Shown here: positions 16,158 through 26,265 of the stretch, one piece after another | How the letters are laid out: every line of letters begins with the position of its first letter | Numbering within the stretch: position 1 is the first letter of the stretch | Source of the DNA: Sutcliffiella horikoshii | Lineage (GTDB): Bacteria > Bacillota > Bacilli > Bacillales > Bacillaceae_I | Direction of reading: 5' to 3' | NCBI RefSeq assembly: GCF_020524325.1 | Contig: NZ_JAIVKY010000007.1 | Coordinates: forward strand, 558,001 to 622,000 | Length of the DNA: 64,000 nt | The notes under the pieces: model-generated | Seen by the model: only the letters and a program-made list of their open reading frames with translations | Databases searched by the model: none | Told to the model about the DNA's origin: nothing | Program-made: the position numbers and the translations under genes

Positions 16158-16580
16158 TTATTGTGGCTTTGTATAATTCAAGTCCCATTTCACACCAAAG
16201 GAGTCTTGAACGCTTCCATAACGGGCTCCCCAAAAGGTGTCTTGAAGCTCCATTAATACTTTTCCGTTCTCACTAAGGCGTGCGTATAAGGTGTCAACTT
16301 GTTCCTCACTTTCCATTTCTAACATGAGAGAGACATTGCCGCCGATCTCTACTGTTTGACCCGGGAAGGAATCAGATGCCATCAGAGTTAGGTTTCCTTT
16401 TTCAAATCGAGCGTGCATAACTAGGTTGTCCGCTTCAGGTGGCGTCGGGAAGTCCGCTTCGCCGAAGGTCATGATGCCTTTAATTTCTCCTTCAAATACC
16501 TCTTTGTAAAACTCAAGTGCCTGTCTAGCGTTACCGTTAAAAGATAAATAAGGAACAGCTTGATGCTTCATTTTCAACAC
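16158..16580 (-). CDS. VOC-family protein (PhnB/YjdN-like)
   Basis: A 140-residue member of the glyoxalase/bleomycin-resistance/dioxygenase superfamily, close to PhnB-type proteins. It opens with HQAVPYLSFNGNARQALEFY, has the FGEADF segment near 38-43 and ends in the conserved VQDSFGVKWDLN. PhnB-type members are single-chain beta-alpha-beta-beta-beta pairs without a known enzymatic role in most bacilli. AAGGAGTG lies 6 bases before the ATG. It is transcribed alone, divergent from the esterase operon. Confidence 0.85.
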   Translation of the reverse strand: MLKMKHQAVPYLSFNGNARQALEFYKEVFEGEIKGIMTFGEADFPTPPEADNLVMHARFEKGNLTLMASDSFPGQTVEIGGNVSLMLEMESEEQVDTLYARLSENGKVLMELQDTFWGARYGSVQDSFGVKWDLNYTKPQ

Positions 16581-16717
16581 TCCTTCTAAATAGGTATGTA
16601 CTTACTCCTCCATTATATTTAGGGTTTAATAAAAAGTAAAGAACATACGTTCGACAAAATAGAATTTTCTAAAAAATATTGAAAGCGGATTCACTACCTC
16701 GTATAATGGAAAAAGTC

Positions 16718-16727
16718 GAAACGTTTC
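16718..16727. promoter_or_regulatory. GAAACGTTTC operator before the esterase operon
   Basis: The palindrome GAAACGTTTC, about 30 bases before the esterase start. The same element recurs before the carbohydrate genes and the lacI gene downstream, so this operon may belong to that regulon. A CcpA site is an alternative reading. Confidence 0.6.
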
Positions 16728-16755
16728 AACAACTCATAAAAGGGAAGTGAGAATC

Positions 16756-17511
16756 ATGGCTAGAATTACATGCGATTTTTTCTCGGAGGCTTTGCAATGT
16801 TCAACATCCATGACGGTCCTATTACCGCAGCCTAATTCACAAATTGGGGTCTCAACAAAAGTAAAACAAAAGAAACACCCTACCCTCTATTTACTTCATG
16901 GACTTTCAGATGACCATACCATTTGGACAAGATTCACTTCCATAGAACGTTATGCCGCTGCTATGGGCTGGGCGATTGTGATGCCAGCTGCAGGGAGAAG
17001 TTTTTACACAGATATGGAACATGGATATGATTTTTACAAATTTGTCAGTGAAGAAGTGCCAACTCTTGCTCAAAGCTTTTTTCCGCTGTCAGATAAGAGA
17101 GAGGAAAATTTTATTGCCGGACTTTCCATGGGTGGTTACGGGGCTTTCAAAGTTGCCATGAGGAATCCAGAGAAGTTTGCTGCAGCGGCAAGTATGTCAG
17201 GCTCTGTAGATATCAATGAACGATTACCTGCATTCCCTAGGGATTTCAAGTACATATTTGGCGATCGTCCTATTTTGGGAAGTGAGGATGACCTCTATCA
17301 TCTTGCAACAAAAATCGGTGAAAAGGCTCCAAAACTCTATCAGTGCTGCGGCACGGAAGATCATAACTATGAAGCAAATATTCGCTTTAGGGATCATGCC
17401 ATCCAAGTGGGATTAGATCTTACCTTCTCCGATGGACCAGGAGGCCATGATTGGGGATATTGGGACAAGCATATTCAAGATGTGTTGGCATTTTTTGAAC
17501 AACAGCTTTAA
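16756..17511 (+). CDS. Esterase D/tributyrin-esterase-like alpha/beta hydrolase
   Basis: A 251-residue cytosolic serine esterase of the EstA/esterase D type. LHGLSDDHTIW near 45-55 supplies the oxyanion hole. The nucleophile elbow GLSMGGYG lies near 121-128 with Ser at about 123. Asp in GTEDHNYE and His in GGHDW near the C-terminus complete the triad. Such enzymes remove acetyl or short acyl groups from esters, including acetylated sugars. The ATG at 16756 is preferred (GGAAGTGAG upstream) over GTG 16747. It heads an operon with the ABC protein 11 bases later. Confidence 0.85.
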   Translation: MARITCDFFSEALQCSTSMTVLLPQPNSQIGVSTKVKQKKHPTLYLLHGLSDDHTIWTRFTSIERYAAAMGWAIVMPAAGRSFYTDMEHGYDFYKFVSEEVPTLAQSFFPLSDKREENFIAGLSMGGYGAFKVAMRNPEKFAAAASMSGSVDINERLPAFPRDFKYIFGDRPILGSEDDLYHLATKIGEKAPKLYQCCGTEDHNYEANIRFRDHAIQVGLDLTFSDGPGGHDWGYWDKHIQDVLAFFEQQL

Positions 17512-17522
17512 AGGGGGACTAT

Positions 17523-19715
17523 ATGTCGTTTATTGAATCGTGTCACTTTCAGGTACACATAGATGGGGAGTTATTATTTTTAGCTAAGACAGATATGAAG
17601 GAAGACGGACAGTTTGGAGAGAACTGGCTTGCTCATTCTGATAAGGAAATTCAACTATTGTCTGACCGTGGAGAATTGTTAAAGAAGGTTGAATTGCACA
17701 ATGTTCGTTCCATCAAATTGGAGCGGTTTATCGGAGCTGGTGCCTTAATAATTACTAATGGGGATGACAAAGTAAATGAGGTTCTGATTAGATGCTCCGC
17801 TTCTTACATCCAAAAATTTTCTATCGCGGAAAAGTTTATTAATTGTTTAGCTAAAAATGAGCAGATCCCACAATTGTCTAAAACGGAACAACCGAGGATT
17901 TGTCAGAAGTGTCAACGCCCATTTGAGGATGGGACAGAAGTATGTTCTGTTTGTGTGGACAATAAAAAAGTGATTGCTAGAGTCTTAGATTTTGCCAAGC
18001 CCTATAGTGGCAAGATGGTGCTTGTCGCGGTATTTTTACTTGTTGCAACTCTTCTAGAGCTCGCCCCTCCTTATCTGACAAAAATTATTGTGGATGATGT
18101 GTTAGAACCCAAAGGTTTAGGAAGCTCTTTAATAATACTAGTAATACTTCTTGGTGTAACAGGATTAGTGCTAACATTAATGCAATTTTTACAAGGTGTT
18201 TTGGGAGTTTGGGTTGGAAGCCATATCATGGGCGATATGAGGAAGGAAATCTATGAAAACCTGATGCGTCTGTCTGTCAGTTATTTCGATCGCAGGCAAA
18301 CCGCACAGTTTATCTCGAGAGTGAATAGTGATGCGGAATCAATCAGGCAGTTTCTTACCGATGGAATTTTATATATCGTCGGGCAATTATTGTTGCTCAT
18401 TGCCATTATAGTCATGATGTTCAGTTTGGATTGGAAGTTGGCGCTATTTGCGTTATTGCCTTCTCCGATTGTTTTACTCTTTTCTATGGTTATTTGGCCG
18501 CGTGTGCAGCATCTTTGGTATAAACAATGGCAATCCACTAATAAGCTGAACATGATTGTCGGCGATACACTACAAGGGATACGAGTGGTTAAAGCATTTG
18601 GTCAGGAAGGACAAGAGCAGGAGCGATATATGCACGGAAATCGTGCGCTCGTGAGTCAAACTTTCAAAACAGATGGCCTTTGGCAAGGGGTTTTCCCGTT
18701 GTTTTCCTTCATTACAGGTTCGGGGATGTTGTTGGTATGGTATTTTGGAGGTTTGTCTGTCATAAGTGATGATATTACGCTCGGTACTTTGCTTGCCTTT
18801 GTTGCTTATCTTGGGATGTTTTTTGGTCCGTTGCAGTGGTTCAATCAGATGATAAGCTGGGTGACAAGGGCGATTTCATCAGCTAATCGCATTTTTGAGA
18901 TAATTGATACACCTTCTGAAGTTCCTGATAATAAAAATGCTATCGTGTTAGATAAAATTGCAGGTCATGTTCAAGTTGAAGGCGTGACCTTTGGATATGA
19001 AAAGCATCAACCAGTCATAAAAAACATTAATCTTGATGTGAAACCTGGTGAAATGATCGGGCTTGTCGGTCATTCTGGAGCCGGTAAATCTACCTTAATC
19101 AATTTAGTTACTCGCTTTTATGATCCAAATGAAGGTAGGATTTTACTAGATGGTGTGGATTTAAAGAATTTAAAGCAAGAACAGCTTCACCAGAATATAG
19201 GGGTGGTTTTACAGGAAACGTTTTTATTTGACGGAACCATATCTGAAAATATTGCCTATTCTAAGCAGGATGCGACACCGGAAGAAATAATGCGGGCCGC
19301 TAAAATTGCTAATGCCCATGAGTTCGTGGTGAAGATGTCAGATGGCTACGATACGAAGGTTGGGGAACGGGGACATCGATTATCAGGAGGGCAAAAGCAA
19401 CGAATTGCTATTGCTAGGGCGATATTGCATGACCCTCGTATTCTTATCTTGGATGAGGCGACAGCATCCGTTGATACAGAAACGGAACGAAAGATTCAAG
19501 AAGCTATATCAAGGCTTGTGAAAGGGCGAACTACCTTTGCCATTGCCCATCGTTTATCAACGCTGCGCAATGCAGATAGACTTGTAGTGGTGGATAAAGG
19601 CGTTATCGCAGAAGTGGGTACACATGAGGAACTGCTTAAAAAAGAGGGAATCTATTATAAACTTGTGGAGGCGCAACGAGAGCTGTCGCAAATAAAAGGA
19701 GTAGAGGTTGGATGA
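17523..19715 (+). CDS. ABC exporter with N-terminal sandwich domain and zinc ribbon
   Basis: A 730-residue fused ABC half-transporter with an unusual front. Residues 1-115 form a PH-like beta domain, then a zinc ribbon with C127, C130, C141 and C144. Six membrane helices span about 165-450. The nucleotide-binding domain has Walker A GLVGHSGAGKST near 512-523, signature LSGGQKQR near 619, Walker B ILILDEATAS near 640 and AIAHRLS. The substrate is unknown. Relatives with a DUF1854 partner exist; some databases name a related pair as cyanophycin-associated, but no cyanophycin genes are seen here. AAAGGGGG precedes the ATG. Confidence 0.85.
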   Translation: MSFIESCHFQVHIDGELLFLAKTDMKEDGQFGENWLAHSDKEIQLLSDRGELLKKVELHNVRSIKLERFIGAGALIITNGDDKVNEVLIRCSASYIQKFSIAEKFINCLAKNEQIPQLSKTEQPRICQKCQRPFEDGTEVCSVCVDNKKVIARVLDFAKPYSGKMVLVAVFLLVATLLELAPPYLTKIIVDDVLEPKGLGSSLIILVILLGVTGLVLTLMQFLQGVLGVWVGSHIMGDMRKEIYENLMRLSVSYFDRRQTAQFISRVNSDAESIRQFLTDGILYIVGQLLLLIAIIVMMFSLDWKLALFALLPSPIVLLFSMVIWPRVQHLWYKQWQSTNKLNMIVGDTLQGIRVVKAFGQEGQEQERYMHGNRALVSQTFKTDGLWQGVFPLFSFITGSGMLLVWYFGGLSVISDDITLGTLLAFVAYLGMFFGPLQWFNQMISWVTRAISSANRIFEIIDTPSEVPDNKNAIVLDKIAGHVQVEGVTFGYEKHQPVIKNINLDVKPGEMIGLVGHSGAGKSTLINLVTRFYDPNEGRILLDGVDLKNLKQEQLHQNIGVVLQETFLFDGTISENIAYSKQDATPEEIMRAAKIANAHEFVVKMSDGYDTKVGERGHRLSGGQKQRIAIARAILHDPRILILDEATASVDTETERKIQEAISRLVKGRTTFAIAHRLSTLRNADRLVVVDKGVIAEVGTHEELLKKEGIYYKLVEAQRELSQIKGVEVG

Positions 19716-20206
19716 GTGGAGAATATGATATCACCTATTTTGACCCTCAAGAGGTAGAGTTTTTCTATGGGAACGGGACTACCATGCACTTCAGGCATAA
19801 AGGAACTGATTACCCCAATGTAAGTATCTTTCGCACCTTTCCTTTCTCGAAACCATACGAGTATATATCCATTTGGAATGAGGATACAGAGCTAGGGGTC
19901 ATTAAGAGTGTGGATCAATTAGATGATGAAAGTGAGGCTGTATTACGAAGGGAATTGCATGTTCGCTATGTGGTCCCGGAGGTGAAAAGAATTCAGTCAA
20001 TAAAAGAAGAACCAGGTCTTTGGATCTTTGAACTCCTCACTGACAGAGGGCCATTAAAGCTCATGATGAGAAACATACACGAGCACCTTGAACTGCTTCC
20101 ACCCAACCGAATCATCATCACCGACATGGACGGCAAACGCTGCGAAATTACAAATATCAAAGAACTAGACCTACACAGTAGAAAAGAACTATCAAAAGTG
20201 ATCTAA
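19712..20206 (+). CDS. DUF1854-family protein
   Basis: A 164-residue soluble protein overlapping the exporter gene by 4 bases (ATGA), so translationally coupled. The stretch FYGNGTTMHFRHKGTDYPNV near 14-33 and the downstream pattern of charged beta strands fit DUF1854, a family found next to ABC exporters with N-terminal sandwich domains. No catalytic motif or signal peptide is visible. It probably acts with the exporter, perhaps as a regulatory subunit; that is inference. Confidence 0.7.
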   Translation: MSGEYDITYFDPQEVEFFYGNGTTMHFRHKGTDYPNVSIFRTFPFSKPYEYISIWNEDTELGVIKSVDQLDDESEAVLRRELHVRYVVPEVKRIQSIKEEPGLWIFELLTDRGPLKLMMRNIHEHLELLPPNRIIITDMDGKRCEITNIKELDLHSRKELSKVI

Positions 20207-20256
20207 TAATAAGTAAGCTCTGTTAAAGTTAAATGTTGAGTTATTTTCGCCTTCTA

Positions 20257-20382
20257 GCTGTTGATTGGAGCAAAGGGCGAAGACTCCTGAGGGAGAAAGC
20301 GGTAGCTTGAGACCCCGCAACGCAGTGAGGAGGCTCAAGCACCGCCCCTAGGAAAGCGAAGCCATTTGCGGAAATCAACAGC
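20257..20382. repeat. Long imperfect hairpin repeat, copy C
   Basis: Ends GCTGTTGATT and AATCAACAGC are exact complements. The core is nearly identical to copy A. It separates the esterase/exporter operon from the glycan island. Confidence 0.88.
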
Positions 20383-20416
20383 GGTGTACCACAGAACAAT
20401 AAAGCAATTATCGAAT

Positions 20417-20446
20417 CGATTCTATCAATCAGAATCGGTTTTTTTT
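20417..20446 (+). terminator. Terminator before the glycan island
   Basis: CGATTCT pairs with AGAATCG over a TCAATC-type loop and is followed by T8. Confidence 0.85.
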
Positions 20447-20551
20447 CTATTTTTCATAAACATAGAAACACAGGTAATACCCACCAACGCCTTATAAATT
20501 AAGACTTTTCAATCAATTCTATCAATCTCCGAAAATATTTCGAGAATAATA

Positions 20552-20672
20552 TTGTAATCGTTTACAATACGGAGTATAATGACGTTAGTGAAACGTATCA
20601 ATTGCAGATAGACAGGTAAAAAAGGTTGAGTAGATCTCCCTTTTTATTTTTACGAACAAATTGAAACGTTTC
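20552..20672 (+). promoter_or_regulatory. Promoter, cre and two LacI-type operators of the uptake operon
   Basis: -35 TTGTAA (20552-20557) and -10 TATAAT (20575-20580) are 17 bases apart. TGTAATCGTTTACA at 20553-20566 fits the CcpA cre consensus exactly and covers the -35, so glucose repression is expected. GAAACGTATC (20590-20599) lies at about the transcription start and GAAACGTTTC (20663-20672) within the leader, both suited to a LacI-type repressor. Confidence 0.75.
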
Positions 20673-20711
20673 GATTAAATGACTAAATATTAAATAAGGG
20701 GTGTATGGGTA

Positions 20712-22088
20712 ATGAAATTGATGAAACCTTGGATCGCGATTGCCGCTTCGTTCATGCTGGTAGTTGGGTGCAGTAATTCCAACAATGCTTCAAATGACGC
20801 GGAGAAGGAAGGTAACAACGAGGATCAAGTAACCATTAAGTTTGCTAGTTGGGCACTTGGAACGGAAGAGGATAATAACATCGAGCGCTTAATGATTGCG
20901 GAATTCGAAGAGAAATATCCTAACATTGATGTAGAAATTGATGAGTCTATCGCAACAGATGACTGGAATAACTCCCTTTCCTCTGCAGCAAGTGCAAATG
21001 CGATGCCTGACGTATTCATGGTATCTCAAGTGCCGACTGGCCTTGCGAATGACTGGTTGTTAGATGTAACGGAATTGGCTGCAGAAGATGAAGATTTTGC
21101 AAAGATTCCTGAAGTTGTAACAGATTCTGTTACATACAATGATGCGGTATTTGCCATTCCTAGTGCACAGCATTTCCTTGGTTATTTTGTAAATAAAGAT
21201 TTATACAACCAGGCAAACCTGGATGTTCCTGAATATGGTTTCTCTGTAGATGAATTTACGGAATCTGTTCGTTCCGTGACTAACGTAAACAGTGGAGTGG
21301 TTGGATTAAATAATCCATTTGCTATTGTAGATTGGTATCCTTCTTCTGTAAACGAAGAGATTGGCTGGTATACATTCAGTGAAGATGAATATCACCTAAA
21401 CAGTAATGAATTCATTTCTGGTGTTAATCTTACAAGTGATTTCGTAACAAATGGCTATTCTTATGAGAATTTGTCTGATGAGCAAAAAGCTAACTTCAAT
21501 GGTGAGAATGCTGGAGAAGTATTTGCCGGCGGTGGAATCGGACTTAACTGGGATGGTACATGGGCAGTGGAAAACTTCTCTACTAACCTTGATTTTGATT
21601 GGGACTTCGTTGGAACTCCTGGTGGAAGAACGGTTATCGTAAATGATTTCATGGGAATCTCTAAATCTACTAAACATCAAGAAGAAGCATTTCTTTTTGC
21701 TAAGTGGATGAGCTTTGGTAAAGAAGGATTCTTGAAGCGTATTGATTTAGCAGTAGAGAATGACAAGGCATTGAACAACTTACCTGTAACACAGGACGAA
21801 GAAGTATTGGATGCATTCTTTGAAGTTCAGGATATCCCTGGCTTACGTACAGCATATGACAATTTAGCGAATGGAATCGTGGAACCTGTTAAAACAGTAC
21901 CAGGATTCGTTCAGTCCAGATGGGAAGCACCAACTGGGGTAGCAGTTGGCGACAATCCTAATGCAAATATCGCAGGATTAATTGATGCTAGTATCAGAGG
22001 CGAAATTAAGATTGAAGACTACGTGGCACAAATCAATGAATTAGCAAATCAAAAGTACCAAGAAGGCAAAGAAGCGATTGGTCAATAA
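20712..22088 (+). CDS. Sugar ABC transporter binding lipoprotein
   Basis: A 458-residue family 1 extracellular solute-binding protein. The lipobox LVVGC puts the acylated Cys at 20, followed by a Ser/Asn-rich linker and then KFASWALGTEEDNNIERLMI, the standard first strand and helix. It would hold an oligosaccharide outside the membrane and hand it to the permeases encoded below. It is the first gene after the cre-controlled promoter. In Listeria the binding protein next to 1,2-beta-oligoglucan phosphorylase binds sophoro-oligosaccharides; the same ligand is likely here. Confidence 0.88.
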   Translation: MKLMKPWIAIAASFMLVVGCSNSNNASNDAEKEGNNEDQVTIKFASWALGTEEDNNIERLMIAEFEEKYPNIDVEIDESIATDDWNNSLSSAASANAMPDVFMVSQVPTGLANDWLLDVTELAAEDEDFAKIPEVVTDSVTYNDAVFAIPSAQHFLGYFVNKDLYNQANLDVPEYGFSVDEFTESVRSVTNVNSGVVGLNNPFAIVDWYPSSVNEEIGWYTFSEDEYHLNSNEFISGVNLTSDFVTNGYSYENLSDEQKANFNGENAGEVFAGGGIGLNWDGTWAVENFSTNLDFDWDFVGTPGGRTVIVNDFMGISKSTKHQEEAFLFAKWMSFGKEGFLKRIDLAVENDKALNNLPVTQDEEVLDAFFEVQDIPGLRTAYDNLANGIVEPVKTVPGFVQSRWEAPTGVAVGDNPNANIAGLIDASIRGEIKIEDYVAQINELANQKYQEGKEAIGQ

Positions 22089-22122
22089 GATGTATCAACT
22101 GTGAAGGGGATGGGGATTAGAT

Positions 22123-25062
22123 ATGAAACGTAAAATGATGTTCTGGTCATTAATACTGCTGTTGCTAGTACCAGGCCAATTCGCATTTGCTGATGAAGAG
22201 AAGAGCCTAGAGCAGGTGGCAGAACAAGTCATTGAGCCACGCTATCTATCAATCCTTAAACAGTGGAATGAAGTGGGACAAGACAACGCGCAAGATTTCG
22301 AGCGCGTTGTCCCTCCCGCCGATTTTTTATCCATTGATGAGAATAGCCTGCTTTCTAGTGGAGAAAGCAAGGAGTATGGCGATCAGGTATATGCTTGGAG
22401 AAACAAAGATACAGTCACGATTGAAGTGGATGTAGAGGAAGAGGGTTTATATGAACTGGGCTTTGACTATTATCCTCTTGGTGAAGGAATTGTCCCGATA
22501 GAGGGATCTATCAAAGTAAACGGGGAATATCCGTATTTTGAAAGTCGAAGGATTACGTTCCCGAAGGACTGGAAAAGCGCAACCAATGATTTTGAGCAGG
22601 ACCGTTTTGGAGATGAAATTATCCCGAAGCAGCTGCCAATCGAACAATGGCATTTTATCAAAGCAGAGGATTCTAGTCATCTGCAAGCAAGACCGTTGAA
22701 GTATAGATTAAAAGAAGGTAAAAACACCATCACACTTGAAAACATCCGAGGAGAAATGCTGCTTGGAAATATTTATGTGAGCGGTGTGGGAACGATCCCT
22801 ACATATGAAGAATATCGAGAAAACCAAGCTGGGGATCTCACGGAAACAAACAGTATCACGATTGAAGCGGAGCACCCGCTGAAGAAGAACAGCTCTTTTA
22901 TCAGACCTGTGAATAGACAAGATGCATCTGTTGTCCCTTATGAACGTGACAAACGCTTATTGAATGCAATCGGCGGAGAGTCATGGGAAACGAGCGGTCA
23001 AATGGCTACATGGGAAATGGAAGTGGAGGAAGCAGGCTACTATCATATTTCCTTGAAGGTATTACAAGAAAAACAATCAGGCTTTCCGGTGTTCCGGACA
23101 GTCATGATCAATGGAGAGGTACCTTTTAAAGAAGTAGAAAGCTATACTTTCCAACAGGAGAAAAACTGGGTAAATGAAACGCTTAGCAACGAAGACAGGG
23201 AACCGTATTATTTTTATCTAGAAAAGGGCAAAAACACCCTGACACTTGAAGGTGATGCGTCACCTGTAAATCGCACGTTATTCGAAATGGATGAAGTGAT
23301 GAAGGGCATTGAACAGCTCTCTTTATCTATTAAACGATTAACTGGAAACAACCAAGATCGCTCTCGCGGCTGGAGAATTACCGAGTACATGCCTGAGATA
23401 AAAGGGGAACTTACTTCCTGGGCGGATAAGCTTGAAGGAGAAAGTGAGTATCTGCTTGAGTTAAGTGGTGGAAAAGAATCAGTGGAAATTGTATCGCTCA
23501 CCATTGCCGTCGAACGGCTGAGGGAACTTGCAGCAGATCCTGACAAAATTCCGGCACGACTGACTCAGCTTTCAGAAGGCTCCAGTTCTGTCGCACAGCT
23601 TCTTGGAAATGCAACACTGAATTTGAAAAAACAGCCATTGATAATGGATCGAATATATATTCACGGTGACGAAAAGTTACCAAAACCAGAACTAGGTTTC
23701 TTTGCAAAAGCAAAAGAATCTGTTTTGAAATTCTTCCACTCGTTCCAGTCTAATACGTTAGCAACGGAAAAAGTGGATGAAGATGTGGTGGATGTGTGGG
23801 TTAACAGACCACGTCAATATGTGGAATTGATGCAGAACATGGTGGATCAGAACTTTACTCCTCAAACAGGAATAAAAGTGAGATTTTCCATCATGCCTTC
23901 CGAGCAAAAGTTGATTTTAGCAAATGCAGCGAACAGTCAGCCGGATCTCGCGCTTGGAATTAGTAGCTGGCTGCCATATGAACTAGCTATCCGTGGAGCG
24001 GCGTATGACTTAAGAGAGTTTGACGATTTTAATGAAACGCTTGCTCACTTCTCACCTGGCGCTTTGTTGCCAATGATCATTGAAGATGAAGTATACGGGT
24101 TGCCGGAAACGCAGGATTTCTTTGTTCAATTTTACAGAAAAGATATTTTAGGTGCCTTGGATGTTCCTGTCCCTGACACATGGGATGATGTAGTAGATGT
24201 CTTGCCAGAGCTGCAACGCTTTGGATTAAATTACTACACCCCTATTGCAGGTGCAGTAGCGTTCAAGCCATTCCAGTCAACCTCTCCATTTATCTATCAG
24301 CATCAAGGGGACATGTATAAAGAGAATGGCATGGGTACGACGATTGACAGCGATGAAACAGTCCGCGGGATTCAGCTTATGACGGATTTAAATACGATTT
24401 ATAGCACGCCGCTTCAGGTGCCGAATTTCTATAATCATTTCCGTTATTCCACATTGCCAATTGGTGTGTCTAACTTCCAGACTTATGTAGAGCTTACATC
24501 TGCAGCACCAGAAATCTCTGGCTGGTGGGACATTTCCCTTCATCCTGGAGTGGAAAATGAGAACGGAGAAGTGGAAAGATGGGCAACAGGGTCTGGACAA
24601 GCCGGCATGATTTTTAACGGCAGCAAGAATAAGGACGAAGCGTGGGAAGTGCTGAAATGGTGGATGTCTACAGAAACACAGACTGACTTTGCCACTACCC
24701 TGCAGATTATGTACGGTCCTTCTTACATGTGGAATACCGCAAATCTTGACGCTTTTAAACAATTACCATGGCCAGAGGAACATAAAGAAGTCATCTTAGA
24801 GCAATGGGAACATTTACGTGAAGTACCGAAAACGCCATACACCTATATGGTAGAGCGTGAGATTAGTAATGTATGGAACCGCGTGGTCTTTGACGGGGAA
24901 AATACCCGGTCAGCTGTTGATGATGCGGTAGTGACCATTGACCGTGAAATGAGACGGAAGATGGAGGAATTCGGATATATGAAAGACGGAAAAATCGTGA
25001 AAACCTATCCGATTCCAACGATTGAACAAGTAGAAAGCTGGGTGGAAGAAAATGAGGAGTAG
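22123..25062 (+). CDS. Secreted sandwich-domain/solute-binding fusion protein
   Basis: A 979-residue exported protein with signal peptide 1-24 and no lipobox. About 65-235 and 245-385 are two beta-sandwich modules of carbohydrate-binding type (both carry the GKNTITLE or GKNTLTLE strand, and the second opens with ITIEAEHPL). A helical linker follows, and from about 560 to 930 a family 1 solute-binding fold ([53 protein letters not shown]). It could scan or bind polymer and pass released oligomers on. How it stays at the cell is unclear, as no anchor is seen. It overlaps the next gene by 11 bases. Confidence 0.8.
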   Translation: MKRKMMFWSLILLLLVPGQFAFADEEKSLEQVAEQVIEPRYLSILKQWNEVGQDNAQDFERVVPPADFLSIDENSLLSSGESKEYGDQVYAWRNKDTVTIEVDVEEEGLYELGFDYYPLGEGIVPIEGSIKVNGEYPYFESRRITFPKDWKSATNDFEQDRFGDEIIPKQLPIEQWHFIKAEDSSHLQARPLKYRLKEGKNTITLENIRGEMLLGNIYVSGVGTIPTYEEYRENQAGDLTETNSITIEAEHPLKKNSSFIRPVNRQDASVVPYERDKRLLNAIGGESWETSGQMATWEMEVEEAGYYHISLKVLQEKQSGFPVFRTVMINGEVPFKEVESYTFQQEKNWVNETLSNEDREPYYFYLEKGKNTLTLEGDASPVNRTLFEMDEVMKGIEQLSLSIKRLTGNNQDRSRGWRITEYMPEIKGELTSWADKLEGESEYLLELSGGKESVEIVSLTIAVERLRELAADPDKIPARLTQLSEGSSSVAQLLGNATLNLKKQPLIMDRIYIHGDEKLPKPELGFFAKAKESVLKFFHSFQSNTLATEKVDEDVVDVWVNRPRQYVELMQNMVDQNFTPQTGIKVRFSIMPSEQKLILANAANSQPDLALGISSWLPYELAIRGAAYDLREFDDFNETLAHFSPGALLPMIIEDEVYGLPETQDFFVQFYRKDILGALDVPVPDTWDDVVDVLPELQRFGLNYYTPIAGAVAFKPFQSTSPFIYQHQGDMYKENGMGTTIDSDETVRGIQLMTDLNTIYSTPLQVPNFYNHFRYSTLPIGVSNFQTYVELTSAAPEISGWWDISLHPGVENENGEVERWATGSGQAGMIFNGSKNKDEAWEVLKWWMSTETQTDFATTLQIMYGPSYMWNTANLDAFKQLPWPEEHKEVILEQWEHLREVPKTPYTYMVEREISNVWNRVVFDGENTRSAVDDAVVTIDREMRRKMEEFGYMKDGKIVKTYPIPTIEQVESWVEENEE

Positions 25063-25945
25063 CCTTCAAAAGCATGCAAGTACATCGATCTTTCTTGCAC
25101 CATATTTAATCTTTTTCTTTACCTTTATCATCATTCCGGTGGTAGTGGCCATTCTCTTATCGTTCACGTACTTCAATGCGATAGAGATGCCGAGCTTCAT
25201 AGGGCTTGCCAACTATGTGAGTGTGCTTACGCAAGATGAAGTCTTCATGCAGCGCGTCTTGCCGAATACATTGATGTTTGCAGTCATCGTCGGGCCGGGG
25301 GGATATATTTTATCCTTCCTGCTAGCCTGGATGCTTGCACAGATCTCCAAAGGGCCGCGAACGGTATTGGCGCTTATCATCTATTCCCCTTCCATGACAG
25401 CCGGAATTGCGATGGCAGTTGTGTGGACCATTATATTTAGTGGGGATCAGACAGGTTATTTAAACAGTCTTTTAATCACAATCGGTGTTATCTTGGAGCC
25501 TGTTCAATGGCTGCAATCACCAGATCACTTAATGACGATCATGATTGTTGTAACCCTTTGGGGGAGCATGGGAGTAGGGTTCCTTGCGATGCTATCGGGT
25601 GTTCTGAATATCAATAAGGAAATCTATGAAGCTGGTTATATTGACGGCATAAAAAATAGATTCCAAGAAATCATTTATATCACGATTCCATCCATGAAGC
25701 CGCAGATGCTTTTCGGAGCTGTCATGGCAGTGGTCGGAACGTTCCAGGCCGGTGCGATCGGGGTCGCCTTATCCGGTGCCAACCCGACACCTCAATATGC
25801 AGGTCAGTTAATGGTTAACCATTTAGAAGACTATGGATTTATCCGTTACGAAATGGGATATGCAGCAGCAATATCCGTTCTATTACTATTATTCGTATAT
25901 ATCTTCTCAAAAATCGCCTGGCGTTTATTCGGTGAAAAAGACTAA
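25052..25945 (+). CDS. Sugar ABC permease, MalF/LacF type (first pair)
   Basis: A 297-residue integral membrane permease with six predicted helices. The EAA loop that docks the ATPase reads [20 protein letters not shown] near 190-209. The start lies inside the end of the fusion-protein gene, so the two are coupled. It forms the first half of a permease heterodimer; the other half is the next gene, past a repeat. No ATP-binding subunit is encoded anywhere in the island, so a shared MsmX-type ATPase is expected. Confidence 0.9.
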   Translation: MRSSLQKHASTSIFLAPYLIFFFTFIIIPVVVAILLSFTYFNAIEMPSFIGLANYVSVLTQDEVFMQRVLPNTLMFAVIVGPGGYILSFLLAWMLAQISKGPRTVLALIIYSPSMTAGIAMAVVWTIIFSGDQTGYLNSLLITIGVILEPVQWLQSPDHLMTIMIVVTLWGSMGVGFLAMLSGVLNINKEIYEAGYIDGIKNRFQEIIYITIPSMKPQMLFGAVMAVVGTFQAGAIGVALSGANPTPQYAGQLMVNHLEDYGFIRYEMGYAAAISVLLLLFVYIFSKIAWRLFGEKD

Positions 25946-26053
25946 ATGGCGATGGTTGTTTTCTAGGGAAAAGTTAATAAGTGGATTGGAGCGGAAGTCA
26001 CTTGACTCAAAGCCACTGGAAAACTGAATTATTATGTGCATAGAGAATTCCTA

Positions 26054-26179
26054 GCTGTGGATTGGAGCAAAAGGCGAAGACTCCTGAGGGAGATAGCGGT
26101 AGCTTGAGACCCCGCAACGAAGTGAGGAGGCTCAAGCATCGCCCCTAGGAAAGCGAAGCCATTTGCGGAAATTCACAGC
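26054..26179. repeat. Long imperfect hairpin repeat, copy D, inside an operon
   Basis: Ends GCTGTGGATT and AATTCACAGC pair throughout with one G-U. The core matches copies A and C. It sits between the two halves of a permease pair. A shorter relic (GGATTGGAGCGGAAG) precedes it near 25984. Confidence 0.85.
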
Positions 26180-26265
26180 GGTGTCTAAACAACATGTTAA
26201 ATCAGATTAACAATCTTTAAGAAAACATCCAAGCTATAAAACTTCTAATGTAGGGAGTGAATGAT

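Noticed and set aside
15989-16276. 95-codon plus-strand frame over hairpin copy B and the VOC gene end
   Set aside because: Most of it translates a repeat and the antisense of a real gene.
20590-20672. Reading all GAAACGTTTC sites as CcpA cre elements
   Set aside because: The cre consensus needs TGWAANCGNTNWCA; the GAAACGTTTC sites lack that outer pattern while a separate perfect cre lies at 20553. Dual recognition remains possible.
24388-24762. 124-codon minus-strand frame inside the binding-protein fusion gene
   Set aside because: Antisense shadow with Cys/His-rich random composition.
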